Both the position numbers and the translations under genes were made by a program. DNA of 11,546 nucleotides. Source: Atopobiaceae bacterium UBA7016. Its GTDB lineage: Bacteria; Actinomycetota; Coriobacteriia; Coriobacteriales; Atopobiaceae. Below the pieces are notes generated by a model, which saw nothing but the letters and a program-made list of their open reading frames with translations, had not been told where the DNA came from and ran no database searches. Below are positions 1-6,720 of this stretch, one piece after another; positions within the stretch are counted from its first letter, which is position 1; each line of letters begins with the position of its first letter. Location: positions 15,237 to 26,782 of the forward strand of contig DJXA01000186.1 in assembly GCA_002449555.1 (NCBI GenBank), read 5' to 3'.

Positions 1-29
1 GGGGCTACCCCCAGGACGCACCGCGGTGA
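1..29 (+). CDS. Possible 3' end of the gene upstream of trpC (trpD?), partial
   Basis: A frame open from the left edge ends at a TGA at 27-29 and reads GYPQDAPR at its C-terminus. The stop overlaps a GTG at 26-28 and lies 14 bases before the preferred trpC start, the tight spacing usual inside a trp operon, where trpD (anthranilate phosphoribosyltransferase) commonly precedes trpC. Eight residues cannot identify a protein. The trpC frame itself is also open to the edge, so a fusion or a longer TrpC cannot be excluded from this window alone. Confidence 0.3.
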
Positions 30-43
30 AGAAGGGCGACCCT

Positions 44-865
44 ATGCCGGATATGACCAACATTCTGCAGACCATAGCAGCGCGCACCTGCGAGCGCGTG
101 GCGGAGTGCAAGGAAGTGCGTCCGCTTGCGGTCGTGGCTGATGCTGCCCGTAGGTGCGCTGCTGACGAGCTGTCTACCAGCGGTTCATTTGCATTTCCGT
201 TTGAGGAGGCGCTGCGGGGTCCTGGGATGTCGTTCATCTGCGAGGCGAAGAAGGCAAGCCCCAGCAAGGGCGTCATCGCGGAGGATTTTCCCTACCTAGA
301 GATTGCGCGCCAGTACGAGGCCGCGGGCGCCGCAGCCATCAGCTGCCTGACGGAGCCGTACTGGTTCTTGGGTTCGGACGAATACCTGAGGGAGATTGCC
401 CAGGAGGTATCCATCCCTGTCTTGCGCAAGGACTTCGTGGTGGACGAGTACATGGTCTACGAGGCGAAGACGCTCGGGGCGGCTGCCGTGTTGCTCATCG
501 TTGCGATCCTTGATGACGAGCAGCTCCGTTCTTACGTGAGCCTTGCCCATGAGTTGGGGATGTCCGCGCTGGTAGAGGCGTATTCAGAGGATGAGATTCC
601 CCGTGCGCTCGCAGCAGGAGCACGGGTGGTTGGCGTCAACAACCGCGACCTCCGGTCGTTCTCGGTGGACTTCGGTAACAGCATCAGGCTTCGGCAGCTG
701 GTTGGGCCCGAGCGCATCTATGTGTCCGAAAGCGGTGTGTCCTGTCGCGAGGACGTGGCACGCCTTGAGGATGCGGGCGTCGACGCCGTGCTGATAGGGG
801 AGACCCTCATGCGTGCGGCAGACAAGGCCGCCATGCTTGCGGAGCTGAGGGGAGACGCGCGATGA
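44..865 (+). CDS. trpC: Indole-3-glycerol phosphate synthase TrpC
   Basis: Cytosolic TIM-barrel enzyme that closes and decarboxylates CdRP to indole-3-glycerol phosphate, the fourth step of tryptophan synthesis after chorismate. It has 273 residues, normal for a monofunctional enzyme. Visible family motifs are the E-A-K pair of ECEAKK type at E67/K69 followed by SPSKG, CLTEP near 101-105, LRKDF with K129, ALVE ending at E178, GVNNRDL with N199, SESG with S230, and IGETLMRA near 251-258. Together these supply the expected catalytic and phosphate-binding residues. The ATG at 44 is chosen because GAAGGG at 31-36 sits 7 bases before it. A GTG at 26 would add six residues and lacks such a site; ATG 53 is also possible. 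Its TGA overlaps the trpF start (ATGA), so the two are probably translationally coupled. Confidence 0.96.
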   Translation: MPDMTNILQTIAARTCERVAECKEVRPLAVVADAARRCAADELSTSGSFAFPFEEALRGPGMSFICEAKKASPSKGVIAEDFPYLEIARQYEAAGAAAISCLTEPYWFLGSDEYLREIAQEVSIPVLRKDFVVDEYMVYEAKTLGAAAVLLIVAILDDEQLRSYVSLAHELGMSALVEAYSEDEIPRALAAGARVVGVNNRDLRSFSVDFGNSIRLRQLVGPERIYVSESGVSCREDVARLEDAGVDAVLIGETLMRAADKAAMLAELRGDAR

Positions 866-1545
866 GCGGAGTGGACCGCATGTTCCTGGAGGCACGGCGC
901 GAGGCTGCGCGCGCATGGCTGCTGCAAGAGGGTGGGCCCTGCCGCGTGAAGCTCTGCGGCATGTTCCGGGACCAAGACATAGAGGCAGTCAATGCCTGTC
1001 TTCCCGACATGGTGGGCTTCATCACGAGCTTCCCGAAGAGCCATCGCAACGTGGAGCCACCCGAGCTCAAACGGCTTGCCGCGCAGGTTGACGAGCGCAT
1101 CTACCGGGTCGGCGTTTCGGTCAACCTGCCCTTCGGCCGCGTCGCCCACAACGCAAACAACCACGTGGACATCGTCCAGCTGCACGGGGATGAGGATGAC
1201 CTCTACATCCAGGGCGTGCGCATGCGGACATGTGCGGGCATCATCCAGGCATTCCGGATTCGGTCGAAGACGGACGTCGAGCGGGCGCTCGCTTCGACTG
1301 CCGATATGGTTCTGCTCGATGCGGGAACGGGGAGCGGAACCCAGTTTGACTGGTCGCTCATCGACGGTTTTGGCGCACGAAGGCCGTTCATGCTTGCCGG
1401 TGGTCTGGCCTCAGACAACGTTTCCGAGGCAATCGGCGCGCTGCACCCTTGGGGTGTGGACCTGAGCAGCGGCATCGAGACCGACCGAGTGAAGGATTCT
1501 ACAAAGATGGCGGCGACCGTTGCCGCAGTGAGGAGCGCATCATGA
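862..1545 (+). CDS. trpF: Phosphoribosylanthranilate isomerase TrpF
   Basis: Catalyses the Amadori rearrangement of phosphoribosylanthranilate to CdRP, the substrate of TrpC. Family marks are VKLCG with the catalytic base C32, GFITSFPKSHRNV near 52-64, VQLHGDE near 105-111, MVLLDA with the catalytic acid D153, FDW at 162-164, LAGGL at 178-182 and VDLSSGIE at 199-206. From ATG 862 the protein has 227 residues, somewhat longer than the usual 200-210, because about 28 charged residues precede the first strand. A GTG at 946 would give a canonical-length protein beginning at KLCG. I keep 862 because it forms an ATGA overlap with the trpC stop and trpF also ends in an ATGA overlap with trpB. Confidence 0.94.
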   Translation: MSGVDRMFLEARREAARAWLLQEGGPCRVKLCGMFRDQDIEAVNACLPDMVGFITSFPKSHRNVEPPELKRLAAQVDERIYRVGVSVNLPFGRVAHNANNHVDIVQLHGDEDDLYIQGVRMRTCAGIIQAFRIRSKTDVERALASTADMVLLDAGTGSGTQFDWSLIDGFGARRPFMLAGGLASDNVSEAIGALHPWGVDLSSGIETDRVKDSTKMAATVAAVRSAS

Positions 1546-2741
1546 GCAATTCGCCGACATCGCGCGGGCGGTTTGGCATTCACGGCGGCCAGTACATCCC
1601 TGAGACGCTGATGAATGCGGTCATCGAGCTCGAGGAAGCCTACGACCGCTACAAGGATGATCCGGACTTCAACGCAGAGCTCACCAGCCTGTTCAACAGC
1701 TACGCTGGTCGGCCGAGCCTGTTGTACTATGCCGCCAACATGACAGCCGACCTCGGCGGCGCGAAGGTGTACCTCAAGCGAGAGGACCTCAACCATACGG
1801 GCGCGCACAAGATCAATAACGTGCTGGGGCAGGCGCTCTTGGCTAAGCGCATGGGTAAGACGCGCCTCATTGCTGAGACCGGCGCCGGTCAGCACGGTGT
1901 TGCCACCGCGACAGCGGCGGCGCTCTTCGGCATGGAGTGCGTGGTGTACATGGGTGTCGAGGACATGGAGCGTCAGGCCCTGAACGTCTACCGCATGCGG
2001 CTTCTGGGTGCCGAGGTGCGCGGTGTTGCTGCGGGCACGGGAACCTTGAAGGATGCGGTGAGCGAGACCTTCCGCGAGTGGACCAACCGCATCGACGACA
2101 CCCACTACTGCCTGGGCTCGGTGATGGGGCCGCATCCATTCCCGACCATCGTACGTGACTTCCAGGCCGTCATCAGCCGTGAGGCGCGCGCTCAGATTCT
2201 TGAGGCTGAAGGAAAGCTCCCAGATGCCGTGCTCGCTTGTGTGGGCGGCGGCTCCAACGCCATCGGCAGCTTCTACCACTTCATCGGCGACGAGGACGTG
2301 CGGCTCATCGGTTGCGAGGCGGCCGGTCGCGGCATTGACACGTGGGAGACCGCGGCCACGATGAACGTGGGCAAGCTGGGCATCTTCCACGGCATGAAGA
2401 GTTACTTCTGCCAGGACGAGTACGGCCAGATTGCGCCGGTGTACTCCATCAGCGCGGGCCTGGACTATCCAGGCGTCGGGCCGGAGCACGCGATGCTCCA
2501 TGACAGCGGACGTGCCGAATACGTACCGGTGACCGACGAGGAGGCAGTGCAGGCCTTTGAGTACCTGAGCCGCACAGAGGGCGTGATTCCTGCCATCGAG
2601 AGCGCCCACGCTGTGGCGCATGCCCTGAAGCTGGCGCCCACTATGTCCTCTGACCAGGTCATCATTGTCACGCTGAGCGGTCGCGGCGACAAAGACGTGG
2701 CGGCTATCGCACGCTACCGCGGGGAGAACCTGCACGAGTAA
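1542..2741 (+). CDS. trpB: Tryptophan synthase beta subunit TrpB
   Basis: PLP-dependent subunit of the alpha2-beta2 tryptophan synthase, condensing channelled indole with L-serine. It has 399 residues, typical of the TrpB1 type that partners TrpA. Visible are the N-terminal GRFGIHGGQYIPETL segment, HTGAHKINN with the PLP lysine K90, the AETGAGQHG loop with catalytic E112, the PLP phosphate-binding GGGSNA at 235-240, GRGIDTWET in the 260s, and LSGRGDKD with S379 (the position of Salmonella Ser377) near the C-terminus. The start overlaps the trpF stop as ATGA, so an upstream in-frame extension that runs inside trpF was not used. trpA follows 27 bases downstream. Confidence 0.97.
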   Translation: MSNSPTSRGRFGIHGGQYIPETLMNAVIELEEAYDRYKDDPDFNAELTSLFNSYAGRPSLLYYAANMTADLGGAKVYLKREDLNHTGAHKINNVLGQALLAKRMGKTRLIAETGAGQHGVATATAAALFGMECVVYMGVEDMERQALNVYRMRLLGAEVRGVAAGTGTLKDAVSETFREWTNRIDDTHYCLGSVMGPHPFPTIVRDFQAVISREARAQILEAEGKLPDAVLACVGGGSNAIGSFYHFIGDEDVRLIGCEAAGRGIDTWETAATMNVGKLGIFHGMKSYFCQDEYGQIAPVYSISAGLDYPGVGPEHAMLHDSGRAEYVPVTDEEAVQAFEYLSRTEGVIPAIESAHAVAHALKLAPTMSSDQVIIVTLSGRGDKDVAAIARYRGENLHE

Positions 2742-2768
2742 GCTGCAAGGCCAAAGGAGGAGCCTTTC

Positions 2769-3560
2769 ATGAAGACCATCGCAGACGCCTTTGCCGCAAG
2801 CCCGAATGGCAAGGCCTTCATCCCGTTCATTACCGCCGGTGACCCAACGCTTGCGGTGACCGAGCAGCTGGTGGTGGCTATGGCTGATGCCGGCGCCAAC
2901 CTCATTGAGCTGGGAGTTCCGTTCTCGGATCCCACGGCAGAGGGACCGGTCATCCAAGACGCCAACATCCGCGCCCTCAAGAACCACGTCACCACCGACG
3001 ACGTGTTCGACATGGTCGGCCGCCTTCGCGCGAACGGCTGCGACGTGCCGCTCGTCATCATGACGTACGCCAACGTGGTGTTCAGCTACGGTATCGAGCG
3101 CTTTGCCGCGCGGGAGCGCGAGGTGGGCCTGGCGGGCGTGATTCTCCCCGACGTGCCCCATGAGGAGAAGGCCGAGTTTGCCGAGGTCTTCTCTGCACAC
3201 GGCCTGGACGTGGTGAGCCTCATTGCGCCCACTTCCCACGAGCGCATTCGCCAGATTGCGAGCGACGCGACCGGCTTTGTGTACATCGTGAGCTCGCTGG
3301 GCGTGACGGGCGTGCGGAGCGAGATCACGAGCGATATCGGCGGCATGGTGGAGCTGATTCGGGCGGCCAACCCGGCGATCCCCTGCGCCGTGGGCTTTGG
3401 TATCTCCACGCCCGAGCAAGCCGCGAGTATGGCTGCAAAGAGCGATGGCGCCATCGTGGGTTCCGCCATCGTCCGCATGATTGGCGAGTTGGGCGAGGGC
3501 TGTGTGGAGCCTGTGAAGGCCTACGTGCGCGAGATGGCCGAGGCGGTGCACGCGCTCTAG
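2769..3560 (+). CDS. trpA: Tryptophan synthase alpha subunit TrpA
   Basis: Cleaves indole-3-glycerol phosphate to indole and glyceraldehyde 3-phosphate and passes indole to TrpB. It has 263 residues, the family norm. AAAGGAGG about ten bases before ATG 2769 fixes the start. The general-acid glutamate is E47 in LIELGVPFSDP. The position of the other classical catalytic residue (Asp60 in the enterobacterial enzyme, in LADGP) is a glutamate here, E58 in TAEGP. Other marks are GDPT at 24-27, the stretch MTYANVVFSYG, ILPDVPHEEK, SLIAPTS, VSSLGVTGVRSE, and the phosphate-binding GFGIS and GSAIV segments. It is the last trp gene; the next gene is on the other strand, 52 bases away. Confidence 0.96.
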   Translation: MKTIADAFAASPNGKAFIPFITAGDPTLAVTEQLVVAMADAGANLIELGVPFSDPTAEGPVIQDANIRALKNHVTTDDVFDMVGRLRANGCDVPLVIMTYANVVFSYGIERFAAREREVGLAGVILPDVPHEEKAEFAEVFSAHGLDVVSLIAPTSHERIRQIASDATGFVYIVSSLGVTGVRSEITSDIGGMVELIRAANPAIPCAVGFGISTPEQAASMAAKSDGAIVGSAIVRMIGELGEGCVEPVKAYVREMAEAVHAL

Positions 3561-3612
3561 GTCAGCTTTTCTCTCCAGCGGAAATAGTCTATCGGGGAGA
3601 GCTTCGTTCGGC

Positions 3613-4359
3613 TCACCCAACTACGCGAGGCATGCTGATGCTGTACTGGTATTTGTCGCCAGGTACGACCTGCTTTGATACGTGCAACGGGGCACCAGAC
3701 TGGTCGTAGACGTGGTCCTCTATGAGCATGAGCGCGGAATCGCGCGGCACACCGAGCTGGAAAGCTTCCCGGCTTGTGGCGTGGCAGATGCCGATTGACT
3801 TTGTCCCATTGTTTGGCTCGACGCCATAGCGCGCCTTGAGCGCCTGATAGAGCGAGCCATTGAGCTCGTCTCTCGTCAGGTCGGCGTAGACCATGGGAAG
3901 CCATATGGTTTCGAGCATGACGGGCTCACCATCGACGTAGCGCAGACGCGTTACCTCAAAGACTTCGTCTTCAGCCGAGATGTCGAAGAATTTTGCCAGG
4001 CCAGGCGTGGGGGAGACCGAGCGTACATCGACGGTGCGAGTTGAGGGCGTCGAGCCAAGGGATCGAACGTTTTCGGTAAAGCTGAGGAATGTCGGACCCA
4101 CTACGTCGTCAGGTTCTTGGTGCTGAATGTGCTCGGACACAAACGTCCCTTTGCCTTGGGAGCGTGTCACGTAGCCCTCATCGACAAGGAGCTGCAGCGC
4201 CTTGCGCACCGTACTGCGCGAATAGCCGGTGGCGTCACACAGCGTGGGCTCGCTCGGCATACGGTCACCTGGGCTATAGGCACCAGACCTGATGTCTCCG
4301 CGCAACTTGTCAGCTAGTTCCATGTAAAGGGGGTTTGTGCTAAGGGCTTCTGCTGTCAT
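3613..4359 (-). CDS. GntR-family transcriptional regulator, HutC/UTRA type
   Basis: A 248-residue DNA-binding regulator. Residues about 10-74 form the GntR winged helix, starting LYMELADKLR, with the typical PGDRMPSEPTL, the recognition helix SRSTVRKALQLLVDEGYV and the wing RSQGKGTFV. Residues about 91-243 form a UTRA ligand-binding domain (DEVFEVTRLRYVDGEPV, LETIWLP, ATSREAFQLGVP, LMLIEDHVYD). UTRA regulators usually sense phosphorylated sugars or amino-sugar derivatives, which suits the neighbouring PTS and deglycases. ATG 4359 is preferred because HutC-type proteins begin about ten residues before the PLYxQL motif; a TTG at 4377 would add six residues. It is transcribed divergently from the first deglycase gene, the classic position of a local repressor. 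The ligand is probably a phosphorylated sugar amine, by inference from context. Confidence 0.93.
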   Translation of the reverse strand: MTAEALSTNPLYMELADKLRGDIRSGAYSPGDRMPSEPTLCDATGYSRSTVRKALQLLVDEGYVTRSQGKGTFVSEHIQHQEPDDVVGPTFLSFTENVRSLGSTPSTRTVDVRSVSPTPGLAKFFDISAEDEVFEVTRLRYVDGEPVMLETIWLPMVYADLTRDELNGSLYQALKARYGVEPNNGTKSIGICHATSREAFQLGVPRDSALMLIEDHVYDQSGAPLHVSKQVVPGDKYQYSISMPRVVG

Positions 4360-4398
4360 GAGGTTGTACGCATCCAATCATTTCAACGGGGGAACTAC

Positions 4399-4408
4399 AT
4401 ACAAGTAT
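4399..4408. promoter_or_regulatory. Candidate GntR operator 1 (ATAC-AA-GTAT)
   Basis: A perfect inverted repeat with a two-base centre. It overlaps TATACT, a good -10 hexamer read on the minus strand (4404-4409), about 45 bases upstream of the regulator's ATG. Binding here would block the regulator's own promoter, which fits autoregulation. The operator role is inferred from repetition of the motif. Confidence 0.5.
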
Positions 4409-4458
4409 ACCTAAAGCGAAATACCATCGAACCACAGGTCTAAAGAGCTATTTCTAAT

Positions 4459-4468
4459 CCACAAGTGG
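4459..4468. promoter_or_regulatory. Candidate GntR operator 2 (CCAC-AA-GTGG)
   Basis: A perfect ten-base inverted repeat sharing the AC-AA-GT core with the other sites. It runs directly into TGGTATAGC (4466-4474), an extended -10-like string pointing toward the deglycase gene. It is one of four core copies in this gap. Confidence 0.42.
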
Positions 4469-4502
4469 TATAGCTTCATGTCGTCTCCACAACATGAAAG
4501 AT

Positions 4503-4536
4503 ATACTTGTTACCTACTTATTTGTATGTTTAGATA
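4503..4536 (+). promoter_or_regulatory. Candidate promoter and operator 3 for the first deglycase unit
   Basis: TTGTTA at 4507-4512 and TAGATA at 4531-4536 are separated by 18 bases and could act as a weak -35/-10 pair, giving a leader of about 35 bases. The -35 lies inside ACTTGTTAC (4505-4513), a nine-base string that recurs exactly at 6670-6678 upstream of the PTS genes. An alternative start is the extended -10-like TGGTATAGC at 4466. The -10 match is only partial, so the exact promoter is uncertain. Confidence 0.4.
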
Positions 4537-4544
4537 CAGGTAGA

Positions 4545-4554
4545 TTACAAGTCA
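4545..4554. promoter_or_regulatory. Candidate GntR operator 4 (TTAC-AA-GTCA)
   Basis: Carries the ACAAGT core (4547-4552), 42 bases (about four helical turns) from the core at 4505. It sits between the candidate promoter and the ribosome binding site, a position where a repressor could block elongation. The arms beyond the core are only partly symmetric. Confidence 0.35.
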
Positions 4555-4578
4555 GGCGGAGCAAGAGAAGGGAAGACC

Positions 4579-5571
4579 ATGAAGCTCACAGAGGAAGTCG
4601 CCAAACTTGTCTCAGAGATCCTTGCGAAGAAGGAGGGCGTTGGGGGGATCGCAAACGTCGTGTGGGTGGCTGCTGGCGGTTCTAACGGTGGCAACTATCC
4701 GGCGCAGTACTTCATGGAGCATGAGTCAACGCAGGTAGTGAGCCATGCCTATACGTCTAACGAGTTCGTGCGGGCAACTCCGCGCTTTGTCGGCGAGAAT
4801 ACCTTGGCCGTGGTGGTGTCCATGCGTGGTACCGCCGAGACCGTCGAGGCGGCTCGCGTGGCGAAGTCCCTTGGTGCCGCGACGGTGGCCGTATATGTTG
4901 ACGAGTCCGGTCTGACCGATGTCTGTGACTACGCCATCAAGTACGACAGCCTGGCGGTCGATGCCTCTGACATGGGGCGAACCAACTCAGCGGTAGTGCT
5001 TGCTCTTGCCATGGAGCTCGTGCATCAGACGGAGGGATACGCCCAGCATGACAAGGCCATGGCTGCGTTTGACCTGGTGGAGCCCATCTACCGAAAGGCC
5101 TTTGATTACTGCCAGCCGCTAGCCTCTGCCTGGGCGGCGCAGAATGCCGATCGCCCGACCGTGAACGTCATGGGCTCCGGCCCTGCCTTCGGAGCCGCCT
5201 ACGTCTTTTCTATCTGCAATATTCAAGAGATGCTGCAGATAGACTCGGTGACTACCAACTGCTGCGAGTTCTTCCATGGTCCGTTTGAGATTCTCGACAA
5301 GCGCACGAGCGTCTTCCTGCTTATGGGCGTTGGTCGCAGCCGCGCCAACGATGAGCGCGCCATCGAGTTCCTTCAGCGATATGGTGGCGAGCGCGTGTAC
5401 GTGCTCGACGGCAAAGAACTGGGTCTGAATGACATCGACGATGCCGTCTCCGAGTACTTTAACCACCTCATCTTCAGCCCCATCCTTAACAACGTGTACA
5501 TGCGTGCCCTGTCGGCGGTCACGCATAAGGACTACAAGACGCGCCGTTACATGTGGAAGGTGCGGTACTAG
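4579..5571 (+). CDS. SIS-domain sugar-amine 6-phosphate deglycase (FrlB/GfrE/GfrF/FraB-like), copy 1
   Basis: A 330-residue protein with two SIS (sugar isomerase) lobes, the length and architecture of FrlB-type deglycases, which hydrolyse phosphorylated glycated amino acids to hexose 6-phosphate and free amino acid. The first lobe has VWVAAGGSNGG (28-38) and VSMRGTAETVEAARVAKSLGA (80-100). The second lobe has GSGPAFGAAYVF (199-210) and EFFHGPFEI (230-238). E217 and H233 are 16 residues apart, the spacing of the catalytic glutamate and histidine known from FraB. The C-terminus RRYMWKVRY ends in the aromatic-rich tail typical of this family. Two adjacent cysteines (C228, C229) next to the active-site motif are absent from copy 2. 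It starts after AGAAGGGAAG and is followed 28 bases later by the EamA gene. The substrate is inferred: a fructosamine or glucosamine-type amino-acid conjugate. A general sugar-phosphate isomerase is the main alternative. Confidence 0.85.
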   Translation: MKLTEEVAKLVSEILAKKEGVGGIANVVWVAAGGSNGGNYPAQYFMEHESTQVVSHAYTSNEFVRATPRFVGENTLAVVVSMRGTAETVEAARVAKSLGAATVAVYVDESGLTDVCDYAIKYDSLAVDASDMGRTNSAVVLALAMELVHQTEGYAQHDKAMAAFDLVEPIYRKAFDYCQPLASAWAAQNADRPTVNVMGSGPAFGAAYVFSICNIQEMLQIDSVTTNCCEFFHGPFEILDKRTSVFLLMGVGRSRANDERAIEFLQRYGGERVYVLDGKELGLNDIDDAVSEYFNHLIFSPILNNVYMRALSAVTHKDYKTRRYMWKVRY

Positions 5572-5599
5572 GCGCATGGCGCGAGAGTCGGGAGTGGCA

Positions 5600-6628
5600 A
5601 TGGGGCAGCGTGCGCAGGGGGTGCTGCTGCTTCTGGTTGCCGGCATTCTGTGGGGGTTCAACGGCTTGTACGTACAAGTGCTCGCACGTGCAGGCATGAG
5701 CCCAACCACCATCGTGTTCGTGCGCTACCTCTGCGCCCTGTTTCTGCTCGTCCCGATCGTCTCCGTTGTTTCCAAGCGGAGCCACCGCGATGTGCTCGCC
5801 ATCGCTCCCCAGTTCGTTGCCTGCTGTGTGGGCATGGGTTTGGTATCCAACGCATTGGGGAGCGTGCTCTCGGCCTATGCGATTTCGCAGGTGGGCGTGT
5901 CGGTCAACACGGTGCTCCTGTACACGGCTCCCGTCTTTGGCTGCGTCATGTCCTGGCGCTTGTTCGGGGAAAGCATGGGTCCCGCGAAGCTTGCTGCCAT
6001 GATCAGCAACTTCATCGGAGTCGTGTTGGTGGTGGCTGCGGGTGGAGACCTTGGTGGAGGGGGATCGGTGGGCTTGGGCATAGCTGCCGGGTTGGCAAAC
6101 GGGTTCGCCTATTCGCTCATGGCCATCCTCAACCGTCCCATTGCAGGGAAAAGCCACCCACTTACCGTGGTGTTTTATGGGTCATTGACGGCTTGTGCGG
6201 TATTGGCGCTTCCGGCGCTCGGATCGATGGAATTGACGCTGTTGGCACAGCCGACCGTTGCTGCCGCGACGCTCCTGTACGGCGTTCTTTCGACCGTGGT
6301 GGCGTACTTCGTGTACCAGCGGGGCATGGCCAAGGGGGTCGAAACCTCCCAGGTGGCCGTCATTACCTCGGTCGAGGTGGCTGTGTCCTCATGTGTGGGG
6401 ACGATTGTGCTGGGGGAGCCGTTTTCGCTGGTGACACTCGTTGGCATTGGGTGCGTTCTTGCGTCCATCGTGCTCATGAACCTTAATGCACGTGCCGGTG
6501 AGATATATGGCGTGCATATGCTCCTCACCGCGGAACAACTGCGAACTGCGTACGGCGTCGAGACTGATCTGGACGCAGCAGTGAATAGCGTGCGCGAGCG
6601 CAGGGAGCGCATGGCAAGGCGCCAATAG
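5600..6628 (+). CDS. EamA/DMT-family permease, ten transmembrane helices
   Basis: A 342-residue integral membrane protein of the drug/metabolite transporter superfamily. Two EamA repeats are visible, about residues 8-145 and 155-295, each ending with the family's conserved Gly-Glu before the last helix (FGES at 122-125, LGEP at 271-274). The N-terminus has the usual LWGFNGLYVQ. After the last helix there is an extra charged tail of about 45 residues (298-342, ending in RERRERMARRQ), presumably cytosolic, which most members lack. ATG 5600 is preferred: GGGAG at 5590-5594 precedes it, while ATG 5576 has no clear site. It lies 28 bases after the first deglycase gene and is probably co-transcribed. 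A role moving the released amine or amino acid, or the glycated substrate, is inference from position; family members transport many solutes, often outward. Confidence 0.88.
   Translation: MGQRAQGVLLLLVAGILWGFNGLYVQVLARAGMSPTTIVFVRYLCALFLLVPIVSVVSKRSHRDVLAIAPQFVACCVGMGLVSNALGSVLSAYAISQVGVSVNTVLLYTAPVFGCVMSWRLFGESMGPAKLAAMISNFIGVVLVVAAGGDLGGGGSVGLGIAAGLANGFAYSLMAILNRPIAGKSHPLTVVFYGSLTACAVLALPALGSMELTLLAQPTVAAATLLYGVLSTVVAYFVYQRGMAKGVETSQVAVITSVEVAVSSCVGTIVLGEPFSLVTLVGIGCVLASIVLMNLNARAGEIYGVHMLLTAEQLRTAYGVETDLDAAVNSVRERRERMARRQ
5665..5678. promoter_or_regulatory. Perfect 14-base palindrome inside the permease gene, possible internal operator
   Basis: CTTGTACGTACAAG is fully self-complementary and continues into an ACAAGT core (5674-5679), the same six-mer as the intergenic sites. 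It begins 65 bases into the permease coding sequence, over the codons for residues L23-V27. TTGTAC-GTACAA resembles operators of other GntR-type repressors such as AraR. A 14-base palindrome may occur once by chance in a window this size, so the shared core and the position carry the argument. Confidence 0.33.
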
Positions 6629-6666
6629 CCCGCGAACGGTATGTTATGAAGGATAAGTGGTTGTCT

Positions 6667-6678
6667 GTAACTTGTTAC
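6667..6678. promoter_or_regulatory. Candidate GntR operator 5 (GTAAC-TT-GTTAC)
   Basis: A perfect inverted repeat with five-base arms, the most symmetric of the intergenic sites. It includes the nine-base ACTTGTTAC (6670-6678) that is also present at 4505-4513 before the first deglycase gene. It lies about 20 bases upstream of the candidate -10 of the PTS promoter. Confidence 0.52.
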
Positions 6679-6706
6679 TGATTGTCACGAACTTGTATGG
6701 TATAAA
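6672..6706 (+). promoter_or_regulatory. Candidate promoter of the PTS unit with an extended -10
   Basis: TGGTATAAA at 6698-6706 fits an extended -10 (TG-N-TATAAT, five of six in the hexamer). TTGTTA at 6672-6677 with TATGGT at 6696-6701 (18-base spacing) is an alternative reading, mirroring the arrangement before the first deglycase gene. Operator core 6691-6696 directly abuts the extended -10 and would exclude RNA polymerase when occupied. Confidence 0.5.
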
Positions 6707-6720
6707 TGAATCACGGAAGG

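Larger units (their letters stand above)
4360..4578. promoter_or_regulatory. Divergent regulatory region between the GntR gene and the first deglycase gene
   Basis: This 219-base gap is visibly AT-rich compared with the genes on both sides and must hold the promoters of both divergent units. It carries four copies of the 6-mer ACAAGT/ACTTGT (at 4401, 4461, 4505 and 4547), of which two are perfect ten-base inverted repeats. The last part, AGAAGGGAAG at about 4565-4574, is the ribosome binding site of the deglycase gene. I see no open frame of note and no RNA structure large enough to call a riboswitch. Confidence 0.75.

Noticed and set aside
3571..3601. Possible terminator between trpA and the GntR gene: CTCTCC (3571-3576) with GGAGAG (3596-3601)
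   Set aside because: The stem is only six pairs with a 19-base loop and no T-run follows on either strand. A convergent terminator is expected here, but the sequence does not show a good one.
1203..3620. Very long open frame on the minus strand opposite trpF, trpB and trpA
   Set aside because: It is antisense to three well-supported genes, lacks any recognisable domain, and is rich in His, Arg and Ala as expected from the complement of GC-biased codons.
4360..4578. Small open frame beginning at 4494 and running into deglycase 1
   Set aside because: It is mostly in another frame of the deglycase gene, has no ribosome binding site, and its first part consists of promoter-like AT-rich sequence.
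5429..5599. N-terminal extension of the EamA permease into the end of deglycase 1
   Set aside because: The frame lies inside deglycase 1, codes for Ser/Thr/Arg-rich sequence unlike a permease, and a ribosome site precedes ATG 5600.
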